Of a stretch of 30,000 nucleotides of DNA, positions 12,038 through 19,685 are shown piece by piece. Both the position numbers and the translations under genes were made by a program. The stretch comes from a virus: positions 1 through 30,000 of the IMG/VR virus record IMGVR_UViG_3300045999_008007; one strand, written 5' to 3'. Within the stretch, counting starts at the first letter, position 1. Each line of letters opens with the position of its first letter. The notes under the pieces were generated by a model that was given only the letters and a program-made list of their open reading frames with translations, was not told the DNA's origin and made no database searches.

Positions 12038-12766
12038 TTGGTCAGATACTTATTTATTTTTCTAATATTAATAGGATCCAGTTTAGCAGGAACTATTGAC
12101 CCTAGTACTCCAGACAATCAATATTTGGAGTATGCTAAAGAGTTTAGTTTTATGGGAAAGATTGGTGGTAAAAATCAAAAGGGAATGACTTACTTTGCTT
12201 CTGGAGTTGCCATCAGTTCGCATCGTATTTTGACTGCTGCCCATGTTGTCAAGGATTGTAATAGTTGTTTTTTTTATATCAATAATAAAGAGTATTGTGT
12301 TTATAAAGTCGTTTATAGTAAAAAACATGATACAAGTTTTGGTGTTGGTGATATTGCTTTAGGTTTTATAGAAGAAGATCTGAAATTAGAATCTTATCCA
12401 CAACTATATACTGAATTTGATGAAATCGGAAAACTATGTTCTATATCAGGTTTTGGAATGACAGGAACATTTGAAACTGGACCAAACATTGGAGATACTA
12501 AACATAGAGCAGGATTAAATCGGATAGACTATATTGAAAATGAGTTATTGGTGTGCTCGCCCAGTAAAGGTAAAGATAAAACAAAATTAGAGTTTTTGAT
12601 AGCGAGTGGAGATAGTGGTGGTGGATTATTTATTGATGGTAAATTAGCTGGTATTAATTCTTGTGTTTTTGTAAGTCAAGGCTCACCAAATTCTAAATAT
12701 GGCACAGAAAGCGGACACACCAGAATTAGTAAATATATTGATTGGATTAGAGAGAGTGCAAGATAA
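12038..12766 (+). CDS. Secreted trypsin-like serine protease (S1 family)
   Basis: The product is 242 aa. It starts with TTG at 12038: GGAGG (12027-12031) is 6 nt upstream and no nearby ATG fits. Residues 1-18 are a Sec signal peptide (basic start, FIFLILI core, SSLAG cleavage region). The catalytic triad is visible: H69 in LTAAHVV, D105 in GDIALG and S193 in GDSGGG. Four or more cysteines allow disulfides, fitting an exported enzyme. S1 proteases cut proteins after basic or other side chains. A phage-encoded exported protease is unusual; it could act on envelope or secreted host proteins or mature virion parts. GC is similar to the neighbours, so recent transfer is not obvious. Confidence 0.88.
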   Translation: MVRYLFIFLILIGSSLAGTIDPSTPDNQYLEYAKEFSFMGKIGGKNQKGMTYFASGVAISSHRILTAAHVVKDCNSCFFYINNKEYCVYKVVYSKKHDTSFGVGDIALGFIEEDLKLESYPQLYTEFDEIGKLCSISGFGMTGTFETGPNIGDTKHRAGLNRIDYIENELLVCSPSKGKDKTKLEFLIASGDSGGGLFIDGKLAGINSCVFVSQGSPNSKYGTESGHTRISKYIDWIRESAR

Positions 12767-12788
12767 GTATTATCACCCGCTCTGCATA

Positions 12789-12817
12789 ACTATATGATGT
12801 ATTTTACTAATAGTCAA
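12789..12817 (-). promoter_or_regulatory. Possible divergent promoter, minus strand
   Basis: On the minus strand TTGACT (12812-12817) is followed after 17 nt by TATAGT (12789-12794). It would transcribe antisense to the serine protease gene. No minus-strand gene lies there, so it may be chance or give an antisense RNA. Confidence 0.3.
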
Positions 12818-12848
12818 GCGAAAAAAATTTTAAGAATAGACTTGACTA
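12811..12848. repeat. Inverted repeat over the promoter -35
   Basis: TAGTCAAG (12811-12818) and CTTGACTA (12841-12848) are perfect 8-bp inverted arms separated by 22 nt of AT-rich sequence. The right arm contains the -35 of the + strand promoter, the left arm the -35 of the possible minus-strand promoter. It could be an operator for a dimeric regulator or simply two back-to-back promoters. Confidence 0.5.
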
Positions 12849-12869
12849 CTTCAAAAAATGGGCTATATT
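12842..12869 (+). promoter_or_regulatory. Sigma70-like promoter for the 12903 operon
   Basis: TTGACT (12842-12847) and TATATT (12864-12869) with a 16-nt spacer, 33 nt upstream of ATG 12903 with AGGAG (12881-12885) between. It does not share the CCGAT spacer of P1-P3, so it may belong to another regulatory class. Confidence 0.6.
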
Positions 12870-12902
12870 TAAACTAAACCAGGAGATTACAATTGATCTA
12901 AC

Positions 12903-13082
12903 ATGACAGACGATTACAGAAAAGACCTAAGAAGGCAGAATATTCAAGGAAAGAATTTTAAGAAACAACACATTTCAGAGGAACAAAGATTTTTATCTAA
13001 GTCTAAAAGTCAACTCAAAAAGAAAAGAGAAGACATTATAGAAGAAGAACTTTGGGAAGATTGGGAACAGGATTATAAATGA
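12903..13082 (+). CDS. Small charged protein, 59 aa
   Basis: AGGAG (12881-12885) lies 17 nt before ATG 12903, longer than ideal, but the frame fits well and its TGA overlaps the next gene's ATG (ATGA at 13079-13082). The product begins MTDDYRKDLRRQN, has a very basic centre (SKSKSQLKKKREDI) and an acidic, Trp-containing end (EEELWEDWEQDYK). This charge split resembles small phage nucleic-acid or protein adaptors, but no family is recognised. It is the first gene after the promoter at 12842. Confidence 0.6.
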   Translation: MTDDYRKDLRRQNIQGKNFKKQHISEEQRFLSKSKSQLKKKREDIIEEELWEDWEQDYK

Positions 13083-13315
13083 AATATATTGAAGAAATCC
13101 AGAATGGGGATTGTTTTGAATATCAAGGCAATAAGTTTTTGTTAACATCAGATTTTCGTAAAAACGGAAATAGATTAGCATATAACTTAACTAATGGATT
13201 AGCCAAATGGTTTAATGCTCAAGATATTATTAATATTTGTCCAATCTATACGCTAGACTCCAATAATAATATTGTAGCAGTAAAAGAAACTCCTAAGTCA
13301 AATGTTGAAGTATAG
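13079..13315 (+). CDS. Hypothetical small beta-rich protein
   Basis: The product is 78 aa and begins MKYIEEIQNGDCFEYQGNKFLLTSDF. It then has AYNLTNGLAKWFNAQDIINICPIYTLDSNNNIV. The alternating pattern suggests a small SH3-like or beta-barrel protein of a kind common among phage unknowns (a short protein with GDCF-x-Y-x-x-xKFLLT). No catalytic residues are evident. It overlaps the genes on both sides (4 nt and 14 nt). Confidence 0.6.
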   Translation: MKYIEEIQNGDCFEYQGNKFLLTSDFRKNGNRLAYNLTNGLAKWFNAQDIINICPIYTLDSNNNIVAVKETPKSNVEV

Positions 13316-13550
13316 AATACAAACTTTTCTTAAATCTTTGTTTTGGCATATCTATTCTGGTTTTCCAAAGTCTAGTCAGACTGAGATAAATAGGAGATAT
13401 AATATTTGCTTAACTTGTCCTAGTTATGATAATAAAAATTTGCAATGTCTAGAATGTGGTTGTAATATTAATAATAAGAAGAAATTCTTGAATAAGTTGG
13501 CATGGGCTGATCAGTCTTGTCCACTAAATAAATGGGAAAAATTAGGATAA
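13302..13550 (+). CDS. Small Cys-rich, probably zinc-binding phage protein
   Basis: The product is 82 aa. Cysteines at C36, C39, C49, C52, C54 and C73 form ICLTCPSYD, CLECGC and QSCPLNKW, a layout seen in small phage and bacterial proteins that follow the pattern R-x-x-x-C-x-x-C-x(n)-C-x-x-CGC-x(n)-CP-x-x-KW. The cluster most likely binds zinc. Residues 1-25 are basic and aromatic (FLKSLFWHIYSGF). Function is unknown. In other phages such proteins sit near glycan or surface-modification genes, which would fit here, but I cannot confirm that. Confidence 0.65.
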   Translation: MLKYRIQTFLKSLFWHIYSGFPKSSQTEINRRYNICLTCPSYDNKNLQCLECGCNINNKKKFLNKLAWADQSCPLNKWEKLG

Positions 13551-13554
13551 TAAT

Positions 13555-14088
13555 ATGAATATTGCTCATAAATTACATTCATCTAAGACTCCTATCATTC
13601 ATGGTGATTTATTTACGTTTATCGATGATCATATTCATGGTGGTAATAATGGATGTAGTATTATAATCCCTCATGTATGTAATAATATCAATTCATTCGG
13701 GGCAGGATTTGCAGCAGCAGTTGCTAACAGATTCCCAATAGTCAAAGAAAATTATCACCTTTTAGGATCTAAAATTTTAGGACGCACACAATTTATCGAA
13801 GTATTTAAAGATAAAACTTTTGGTCATTCTCTAATTTTTGCAAATATGATATCTCAAAATGGTACTATATCTTCCAAAAATCCACGGCCTCTAAATTATG
13901 CTAGTCTTTGTCAGTCTATGATTATGGTATCAAAATTTATTCGTGAAAAATTCGATAAAGATCAATCAGTACAAATCCATGCACCAAAATTTGGGTGTGG
14001 TCTTGCTGGAGGTAATTGGAGTTTTGTTTCAGAGTTAATTCGTGATATTTGGTCTAATATTCCAGTTTTTATATACGAGAAAAAATAA
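13555..14088 (+). CDS. Macro-domain protein (ADP-ribose binding/processing)
   Basis: The product is 177 aa, essentially one macro domain. A first ligand loop is seen in IIPHVCNNINSFGAGFAAAVANRFP (in parts, residues 36-61), with an Asn and the glycine-rich turn, and a second in PKFGCGLAGGNWS (144-156). Macro domains bind ADP-ribose and some remove it from proteins or DNA, or hydrolyse ADP-ribose-1''-phosphate. A phage copy could reverse host defence modifications such as those made by DarT-type enzymes; that is inference. AGGA precedes the ATG. The stop overlaps the start of the fucosyltransferase gene by one base, so both are on one transcript. Confidence 0.85.
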   Translation: MNIAHKLHSSKTPIIHGDLFTFIDDHIHGGNNGCSIIIPHVCNNINSFGAGFAAAVANRFPIVKENYHLLGSKILGRTQFIEVFKDKTFGHSLIFANMISQNGTISSKNPRPLNYASLCQSMIMVSKFIREKFDKDQSVQIHAPKFGCGLAGGNWSFVSELIRDIWSNIPVFIYEKK

Positions 14089-14867
14089 TGTCTATTAGTT
14101 TTAATTTTCTTGGCCAGCAAGGTAGACTAGGTAATCAGATTTTTCAGTTTGCTGCTACTAAAGGATTGGCAAGTCATCATAAATATCATTATATAATACC
14201 GAAAGAAAATCATCAGTTGATAGAGTGTTTTACTCTACAATCATTAGACGAGTCTAATTTTGGCTTTAATCAAGTTTCTCAAAGAATAAATGAAAGATTT
14301 TTTAATTGGGATAAATTATTATTTGATCAATGCCCAGACAACATAGATTTATTTGGATACTTCCAGTCTGAAAAATATTTTAAACATATTGCCAATGAAT
14401 TAAGATTTGATCTTACATTCAAAAAAGATATATTAAAAACTGCATTTGTATTTTTAGAAAATTTAAGTAAAGAACCTATAATATCTTTACATATAAGAAG
14501 AGGTGATTATGTAAATCATCCTAGGCACGGTGGATGCTGTACTAATGAATATTACTCAAATGCTCTAGACCTATTTGATAAACATATTCCAGTAGTCATA
14601 GTTAGTGATGACCCCTCATGGATAAAAACACAAGATTTATTTAAGTCAGATAGATTTATAGTATCAAATAATAATCAATTCGTCGACCTTTGCATAATGA
14701 GCTTATGTGACTATCATATAATTGCTAATTCTTCATTTTCATGGTGGGGTTCATGGTTATCTTGTAGTGAAAAAACAATCGCTCCTAAACAATGGTTTAC
14801 TTCCGCTGCTGGTATTGAAAACTGGAATGATATTTATTGTTGTAATAGAAATTGGATTTTAATATGA
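14088..14867 (+). CDS. GT11-family glycosyltransferase (alpha-1,2-fucosyltransferase-like)
   Basis: The product is 259 aa. GRLGNQIFQFA (12-22), SLHIRRGDYV (133-142) and IIANSSFSWWGSWL (211-224) are the hallmark motifs of GT11; the HxRRGDY stretch binds GDP-fucose. These enzymes transfer fucose in alpha-1,2 linkage to galactose or similar residues on lipopolysaccharide, capsule or protein glycans. There is no signal peptide, so it should act in the cytoplasm. Length is close to bacterial relatives (about 280 aa). It is the first enzyme of the island; no GDP-fucose synthesis genes (gmd, fcl) are visible in this window, so the donor may come from the host or from genes further downstream. Confidence 0.9.
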   Translation: MSISFNFLGQQGRLGNQIFQFAATKGLASHHKYHYIIPKENHQLIECFTLQSLDESNFGFNQVSQRINERFFNWDKLLFDQCPDNIDLFGYFQSEKYFKHIANELRFDLTFKKDILKTAFVFLENLSKEPIISLHIRRGDYVNHPRHGGCCTNEYYSNALDLFDKHIPVVIVSDDPSWIKTQDLFKSDRFIVSNNNQFVDLCIMSLCDYHIIANSSFSWWGSWLSCSEKTIAPKQWFTSAAGIENWNDIYCCNRNWILI

Positions 14868-15661
14868 ATTTTAGCGTTTTTTATACTTGTTATACAGAAA
14901 CTGAGGCGGTCAGTTATTCCATAGATACGTTAAAGGTAATATATCCTGATTGTCCAGTATATCTAGTATCAGATGGTGGTAGTGATTATACTTTTTTAGA
15001 AACTAAATATAGTAATATAAAAACTAATTTAGAGTTTGATTCTAGAGGATTTGTTCCACAGATTAATGATAATTTTAAAAATCCAGATCAACAATTATTA
15101 ATTAAACAATCTATATTAACTTTTTTAGATAGAACTAAAAGAGCAATAGAATATGGTCAACAAGACTATCTATTAGTTATGGAGCCAGACGTATTAGTCA
15201 GAGGTAAACTATCCAATCCAAATAATAATTATTTATTAGGAACAAGAATTAATAGTGGACTGTCAGATACACTAAAACAAACTTTACAATTATACCCACA
15301 AGGTATATCTATTGATAATTGGGGAGCAACACCAGCAATCTTTAATAGTCAAATATTTTTGAAAGCATATGATAATTTTTTAAAATATCCAGATCTATTA
15401 GATAAATTATGCTTATCAGATAAAAGATTGGCCAATTATGATATTGTATTCCCCGTATTATTTGCAACTATCGGAGTAGTTGAATCTTTTAATCCAGAAA
15501 TTGTAGAGTGTTATAGAAATTCAGAATGGCAAACTAGTAATCATCCATTAGTACATCAATTTAGAGCAAAATATCCAACAGCATCTCAAGGATATACTGG
15601 TAGACATAACGATAATGAATTCGGGAGTAATTGGTTGTGGAACAATCAAGCACAGTCGTAA
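14864..15661 (+). CDS. Putative GT-A-type glycosyltransferase
   Basis: The product is 265 aa from ATG 14864, which overlaps the previous stop as ATGA; an earlier TTG at 14852 is less likely. The start FSVFYTCYTETEAVSYSIDTLKVIYPDCPVYLVSDGG is the usual first beta-alpha unit of GT-A enzymes. Residues around 105-115 (YLLVMEPDVLVRGKL) hold the acidic EPDV where GT-A enzymes carry the DxD metal site. DNWGATPAIFNSQIFLKAYDNF and YDIVFPVLFATIG could form the acceptor side. No family number is assigned. It overlaps the next gene by 25 nt if the GTG at 15637 is that gene's start. Confidence 0.65.
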   Translation: MNFSVFYTCYTETEAVSYSIDTLKVIYPDCPVYLVSDGGSDYTFLETKYSNIKTNLEFDSRGFVPQINDNFKNPDQQLLIKQSILTFLDRTKRAIEYGQQDYLLVMEPDVLVRGKLSNPNNNYLLGTRINSGLSDTLKQTLQLYPQGISIDNWGATPAIFNSQIFLKAYDNFLKYPDLLDKLCLSDKRLANYDIVFPVLFATIGVVESFNPEIVECYRNSEWQTSNHPLVHQFRAKYPTASQGYTGRHNDNEFGSNWLWNNQAQS

Positions 15662-16428
15662 CTGCATTATTTGATATAGGCAGAGACAGCAAAGGTGATG
15701 GAAGAACTATAGACCAGTATTTGGACTGGTTTGACAAAACATTAAAATTAAATGTTCCATTTACTATTTACACAGAAAATCGATTTAAAGATTTTATCTT
15801 ACAACGTAGAGATATTTCCAATACTTCTATAATTATTCAAAATCTAGAAGATGTTCCATATTATAAATATAAAAATAAAATTGAAGATATTTTAAAATCG
15901 CCTAGTTATCGTCAATTAATAAAAGATTCATCTAGAATAGAGTGTAATCTATCGTTATATAATATTATTCAATACTCTAAATTTGAATGGTTGGTAGATG
16001 CAATTGATAGAAATAATCAATACGACTATTATTTTTGGATGGATGCTGGATGTAGTCGGTTTTTTGATGATGTGAATACTTCTATTATATGGCCACAAAA
16101 TTATTCCATATTAAAAAAAGATAGATTGAATATTCAAGGAAATATCAATACTATAAAATATTATCAGTCATGGCCAGGAGACGATATTTATGTTTGGGAT
16201 AATAATTGTTTATTAGTTGGAACATTATTTGGTAGTTCATCAATAGTATGTAAAAATATTGCAACAAAAATGAAATCCTTATTTGAGTTTTATCTCAATC
16301 AAGATATTGTAAATAATGAACAAATATTATTAGCTATATTATTTAAAAATAATCCAGAACTATTTTCAATCCATATAGAATTGAATCATAAACATCTCCC
16401 GTATTTCTCTGCATTATCTCATCAATAA
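15637..16428 (+). CDS. HtrL/YibB-like (WlaTC-type) putative glycosyltransferase
   Basis: The product is about 263 aa. GTG 15637 is chosen over TTG 15631 because GGAG (15624-15627) lies 9 nt from the GTG but only 3 nt from the TTG. STVVTALFDIGRDSKGDGRTIDQYLDWF, FTIYTENRF and YYFWMDAGCSRFF follow the layout of the HtrL/YibB family, found in LPS-core and Campylobacter LOS loci (wlaTC). The WMDAG is the metal-binding region. Members are believed to be glycosyltransferases, with little biochemical proof. The gene overlaps the previous one by 25 nt. Confidence 0.75.
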   Translation: MEQSSTVVTALFDIGRDSKGDGRTIDQYLDWFDKTLKLNVPFTIYTENRFKDFILQRRDISNTSIIIQNLEDVPYYKYKNKIEDILKSPSYRQLIKDSSRIECNLSLYNIIQYSKFEWLVDAIDRNNQYDYYFWMDAGCSRFFDDVNTSIIWPQNYSILKKDRLNIQGNINTIKYYQSWPGDDIYVWDNNCLLVGTLFGSSSIVCKNIATKMKSLFEFYLNQDIVNNEQILLAILFKNNPELFSIHIELNHKHLPYFSALSHQ

Positions 16429-16430
16429 TC

Positions 16431-17183
16431 ATGAGTGAAAAAATTATTAAAACTTTGAAGGGATTTTCTGGAAGCACTGTTTTATTGATGGAAAATGCTG
16501 ATGGAAATAGATTTATTCGTAAAATAAATAATACAGATAGAAACTATGAAAGACTATCTTCTTTATTAAATTATGGATTTAAAGTTCCTATTATCTATCA
16601 AAAAAATAATCATATTCTTGATATGGAATATATAGATGGATTAGATATTAAAACTTACTTAAAAGTACATGGTATTGAATATCTATTAAATTTTTTATTT
16701 TCAATTATTGATAAAATGTCATATATGTCTATAGATAAAAACTATTCTGACATTTATAATTATAAATTATCCATAATTAATTTTGAAGATTTACCATTTA
16801 GTAAAGATGAATTATTATTAAAATTACCAAATATTTTGCCACAATCCATATATCATGGAGATATGACTTTAGAAAATCTTATTTATGCAAAAAATAATCA
16901 ATTCTATTTAATAGATGCTGTGACTATAGAATATGATTCTTGGGTTTTTGATATAGCCAAGATGAGACAAGACTTGCATTGTGGTTGGTTTATCAGAGAT
17001 AGTCAAGATCATAATCTAATGACATATGCAAATATGTTACAAGATAGGTTACTAACACGTTTTAGAATTGCCAATAACGATTATTTACTTATATTAATGT
17101 TATTACGAGTATTTCAACACGCCAAAAAAGATTCGTCAGAATACAATTTTCTTCTTAGTGAAATTCAAAAATTATGGAAATAA
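16431..17183 (+). CDS. Aminoglycoside-phosphotransferase/choline-kinase-like kinase
   Basis: The product is 250 aa. SIYHGDMTLENLIY (139-152) is the catalytic HGDxxxxN loop of the APH/choline-kinase fold, LIDAVTIEYDSWVFDIAKM (from 160) holds the metal-binding Asp (D162) and the typical DxxKM-like end, and RFIRKI around 27-32 offers the ATP lysine. Such kinases phosphorylate small alcohols or sugars. It overlaps the following nucleotidyltransferase-HAD gene by 10 nt; kinase then nucleotidyltransferase is the arrangement of LicA-LicC and of sugar-activation pathways, so the product is probably the substrate of the next enzyme. The actual substrate (choline, ethanolamine, sugar) cannot be read from the sequence. 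Confidence 0.75.
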   Translation: MSEKIIKTLKGFSGSTVLLMENADGNRFIRKINNTDRNYERLSSLLNYGFKVPIIYQKNNHILDMEYIDGLDIKTYLKVHGIEYLLNFLFSIIDKMSYMSIDKNYSDIYNYKLSIINFEDLPFSKDELLLKLPNILPQSIYHGDMTLENLIYAKNNQFYLIDAVTIEYDSWVFDIAKMRQDLHCGWFIRDSQDHNLMTYANMLQDRLLTRFRIANNDYLLILMLLRVFQHAKKDSSEYNFLLSEIQKLWK

Positions 17184-18196
17184 TTATTCCCGCCGCTGGT
17201 TTATCATCTAGATTTCCTAATATGAGACCAAAATATACTCTAGTCGATTATTCTGGACAAATGATGCTCAAAAGAGCGGTTAATCCATTTCTTGGCAAGT
17301 ACAATATTACAATAGGTATATTACAAACTCATAATGAAAAATATGATATAGTGAATTTACTTAAATATTATTTTAATGAAGATATAAATATTGTGGTCCT
17401 TGAACACGAAACCACAGGCCCAGCAGATACTGTCAAACAAATTATAGATAAAGCTAATTTATCTTTAGACTCTGAAATTTTTATTAAGGATTGTGATAGT
17501 TTTTTTGATCATTCTTATCTTGAAGGTAATTATATTTGTATTTCAAAATTATCTAGTAATAAAATAATTAGAAATCCTGGATCTAAAAGTTATATCATAT
17601 CAAACGATCAAGGTATCATACAGAATATAATTGAAAAAAGTATTGTTTCAGATAAGTTTTGCGTTGGCGGATATAAATTTGAAAACTCAAGAATGTTTAT
17701 TGATGCTTTTGACAGAATTAATAAAAATAATAAAGAAATTTATGTATCAGATATTATACAATATTGTTTAAGCAATAATCGTACTTTTCTTGAAAATATT
17801 GTTACAGATTATACTGATGTTGGCACAGCAGAAGATTGGTTTACTTACAATGATAAGGCGGTTATTTTTTGTGATATAGATGGCACCCTGATTCAAGCAC
17901 AGTCTAAACATCATTACCATCAACCCACTATACCATTACCAGAAAATGTTACAAAATTACAGCAATTACTTGCTGATGGTAATCAAATAATTTTTGTCAC
18001 AGCAAGACCACGATCTGCTGAAGAATATACTAGAAAAATGTTAAATGATTTGGGTTTTAATAATTGTCAATTAATAATGAATTTATTAAATTGTAAAAGA
18101 ATATTAATTAATGATTTTAATACAGCCAATCCATACCCAAGAGCCATAGGTATAAATATTCAAAGAAATAGTGACACACTTAAGGAGTTTATATGA
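17174..18196 (+). CDS. Nucleotidyltransferase fused to HAD-family phosphatase
   Basis: The product is 340 aa with two domains. Residues 1-225 are a nucleotidyltransferase: IIPAAGLSSRFPNMRPKYTL (3-22) is the NTP-binding start, DCD at 106-108 the metal site, and YTDVGTAEDW (213-222) the typical end. Residues 229-340 are a HAD phosphatase: FCDIDGTLI (232-240), FVTARPRS and the ILINDFN acidic motif. The transferase half would activate a phospho-compound as NDP derivative and the HAD half could hydrolyse a phosphate in the same pathway. It follows the APH-like kinase with a 10-nt overlap. AAGGAG near its 3' end serves the next gene. The fusion order resembles bacterial capsule-locus proteins; the exact donor is unknown. 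Confidence 0.8.
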   Translation: MEIIIPAAGLSSRFPNMRPKYTLVDYSGQMMLKRAVNPFLGKYNITIGILQTHNEKYDIVNLLKYYFNEDINIVVLEHETTGPADTVKQIIDKANLSLDSEIFIKDCDSFFDHSYLEGNYICISKLSSNKIIRNPGSKSYIISNDQGIIQNIIEKSIVSDKFCVGGYKFENSRMFIDAFDRINKNNKEIYVSDIIQYCLSNNRTFLENIVTDYTDVGTAEDWFTYNDKAVIFCDIDGTLIQAQSKHHYHQPTIPLPENVTKLQQLLADGNQIIFVTARPRSAEEYTRKMLNDLGFNNCQLIMNLLNCKRILINDFNTANPYPRAIGINIQRNSDTLKEFI

Positions 18197-18816
18197 TAAC
18201 ATCAACAGACATTTCCAATTTTCTAAATACTCAACAATATAATCAATCAACTGAATTATGTGAACTTATGGAAAAACATAAATCAGATAAGAGTCTATTA
18301 AAAGGTTGGCATAATTATACCACCATTTATAACCTCTTATTCAAGCATCTTCAAAATGAACCAATAAATCTTTTTGAGGTTGGTATTTTTCATGGATATT
18401 CCTTGTGGGCATGGAAAGAATATTTTCCTAATGGAAATATCTATGCTGGTGATATTAGAACAGAAACATTTATAAATGAAGAAAGAATTAGTTCTTTTTA
18501 TTGTGATCAAAGAAATCCTTCAGTATTATCTGAAATGTGGAATAATGATCAATTGAAAGATGTGATGTTCGATATTATTATTGATGATGGAGATCACACT
18601 TTTGAATCTAATTTTAGTTTCTTAGTAAATTCTATTCATAAACTTAAAATCGGTGGTATATTTGTTATTGAAGATATTTTGAATCATGATGTTGAAAGAT
18701 TTTTACCAATACTTGAAAATATCAAACAAGAATTTTCTTTGCAGCATATCGAATTAATCAGGCTGCCCTTTGAACCAAATCAAATAGATAATAATATTAT
18801 TGTAATTATTAAATGA
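18193..18816 (+). CDS. Class I SAM-dependent methyltransferase
   Basis: The product is 207 aa. AAGGAG (18182-18187) lies 5 nt before ATG 18193. LFEVGIFHGYSLWAWKEYFPN (60-80) is the SAM-binding motif I, YAGDIRTE (84-91) carries the acidic residue at the end of strand 2, and FDIIIDDGDHTFESN (126-140) plus LKIGGIFVIEDI are the later motifs. This pattern resembles the small sugar O-methyltransferases of natural-product and cell-surface clusters (the cephalosporin-hydroxylase/macrocin group). In this island it probably methylates a sugar of the glycan or a nucleotide sugar. It overlaps both neighbours by 4 nt. Confidence 0.8.
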   Translation: MITSTDISNFLNTQQYNQSTELCELMEKHKSDKSLLKGWHNYTTIYNLLFKHLQNEPINLFEVGIFHGYSLWAWKEYFPNGNIYAGDIRTETFINEERISSFYCDQRNPSVLSEMWNNDQLKDVMFDIIIDDGDHTFESNFSFLVNSIHKLKIGGIFVIEDILNHDVERFLPILENIKQEFSLQHIELIRLPFEPNQIDNNIIVIIK

Positions 18817-19685
18817 ATAATATTTATCTTTTAACTTTTTATACAGAAGGTGGTAAAATAGACAAAGGGTATGAATTAAAAAACATAACCTCTGCTATCA
18901 AAGAAAAACTATCTCCATATTTTACTAACATATTTACTTTTAATAAACAACAATTAAAAGAATTGCCAAACAGTCAAGATGTTTGTAATGAATATGATGA
19001 AGCACTGGATATGAATCCAAATGCTAATTATATTGGCTATTTTGATTTTAAAGGTTTTTTAATTAGTCATATTTTAAAACAGATTCCTGAGAATTCTATT
19101 TTAATTTATCATGATAGTAATTTTGAAAAAAATGCCCAGTATTGGGAATCTGATTGGCCTAATATTAACAATTTATGTGAAACAGTTTTACAGCATAATG
19201 AAAGTGATATTTTTTGTCAATTTGAGAGAGATAACGTTTTAGTTAAAGAATATGTTAAAACACATACAATTGATGCCCTTATAACAGATCCAACAGAGAA
19301 TGGTTTAATTAAAAATTGTTACCTGATCAATGCCGCAAGAATTATTTTGAGAAATACTCCATTTAGCCGTCAGTTTATCAAAGAGTATTCTGATCTGTGT
19401 GCTGATAAGACTTTGCTCTCAAAGAATCCCAACGCTAATCCTGACCCATCATTTAAATGGTCATGCGGCGATCAAGATGTTTTAAACTGTCTCATATATA
19501 AATATATTTTGGACGATAAACTAAAACCAACTTTTCCTATCTTTTCATTCTTATATAGAGTATTGAGATTTGAAAATAGACCTTTCAATTGGATTGGTCA
19601 AAATTGGAATCCTCATCCAACAGGTGCAAGCGCTTTAACTAATTCAGCATTAATAGATTATTTAAAAAGGAAATTCTCATGTTAA
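18813..19685 (+). CDS. Putative glycosyltransferase-like protein
   Basis: The product is 290 aa, starting by ATGA overlap. NIYLLTFYTEGG and IGYFDFKGFLISHILKQIP lead to ILIYHDSNFEKNAQYW, where HDSN could hold the metal-binding acidic residue. Further on, NAARIILRNTPFSRQFIKEYSDLC and FKWSCGDQDVLNCLIYKYIL resemble the acceptor-side GDQD helix of GT-A enzymes that transfer sugars in surface loci. There is no signal peptide or membrane span. Family assignment is uncertain, and the glycosyltransferase call rests on these motifs and on the context between a methyltransferase and another transferase. It overlaps the next gene by 7 nt. Confidence 0.55.
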   Translation: MNNIYLLTFYTEGGKIDKGYELKNITSAIKEKLSPYFTNIFTFNKQQLKELPNSQDVCNEYDEALDMNPNANYIGYFDFKGFLISHILKQIPENSILIYHDSNFEKNAQYWESDWPNINNLCETVLQHNESDIFCQFERDNVLVKEYVKTHTIDALITDPTENGLIKNCYLINAARIILRNTPFSRQFIKEYSDLCADKTLLSKNPNANPDPSFKWSCGDQDVLNCLIYKYILDDKLKPTFPIFSFLYRVLRFENRPFNWIGQNWNPHPTGASALTNSALIDYLKRKFSC

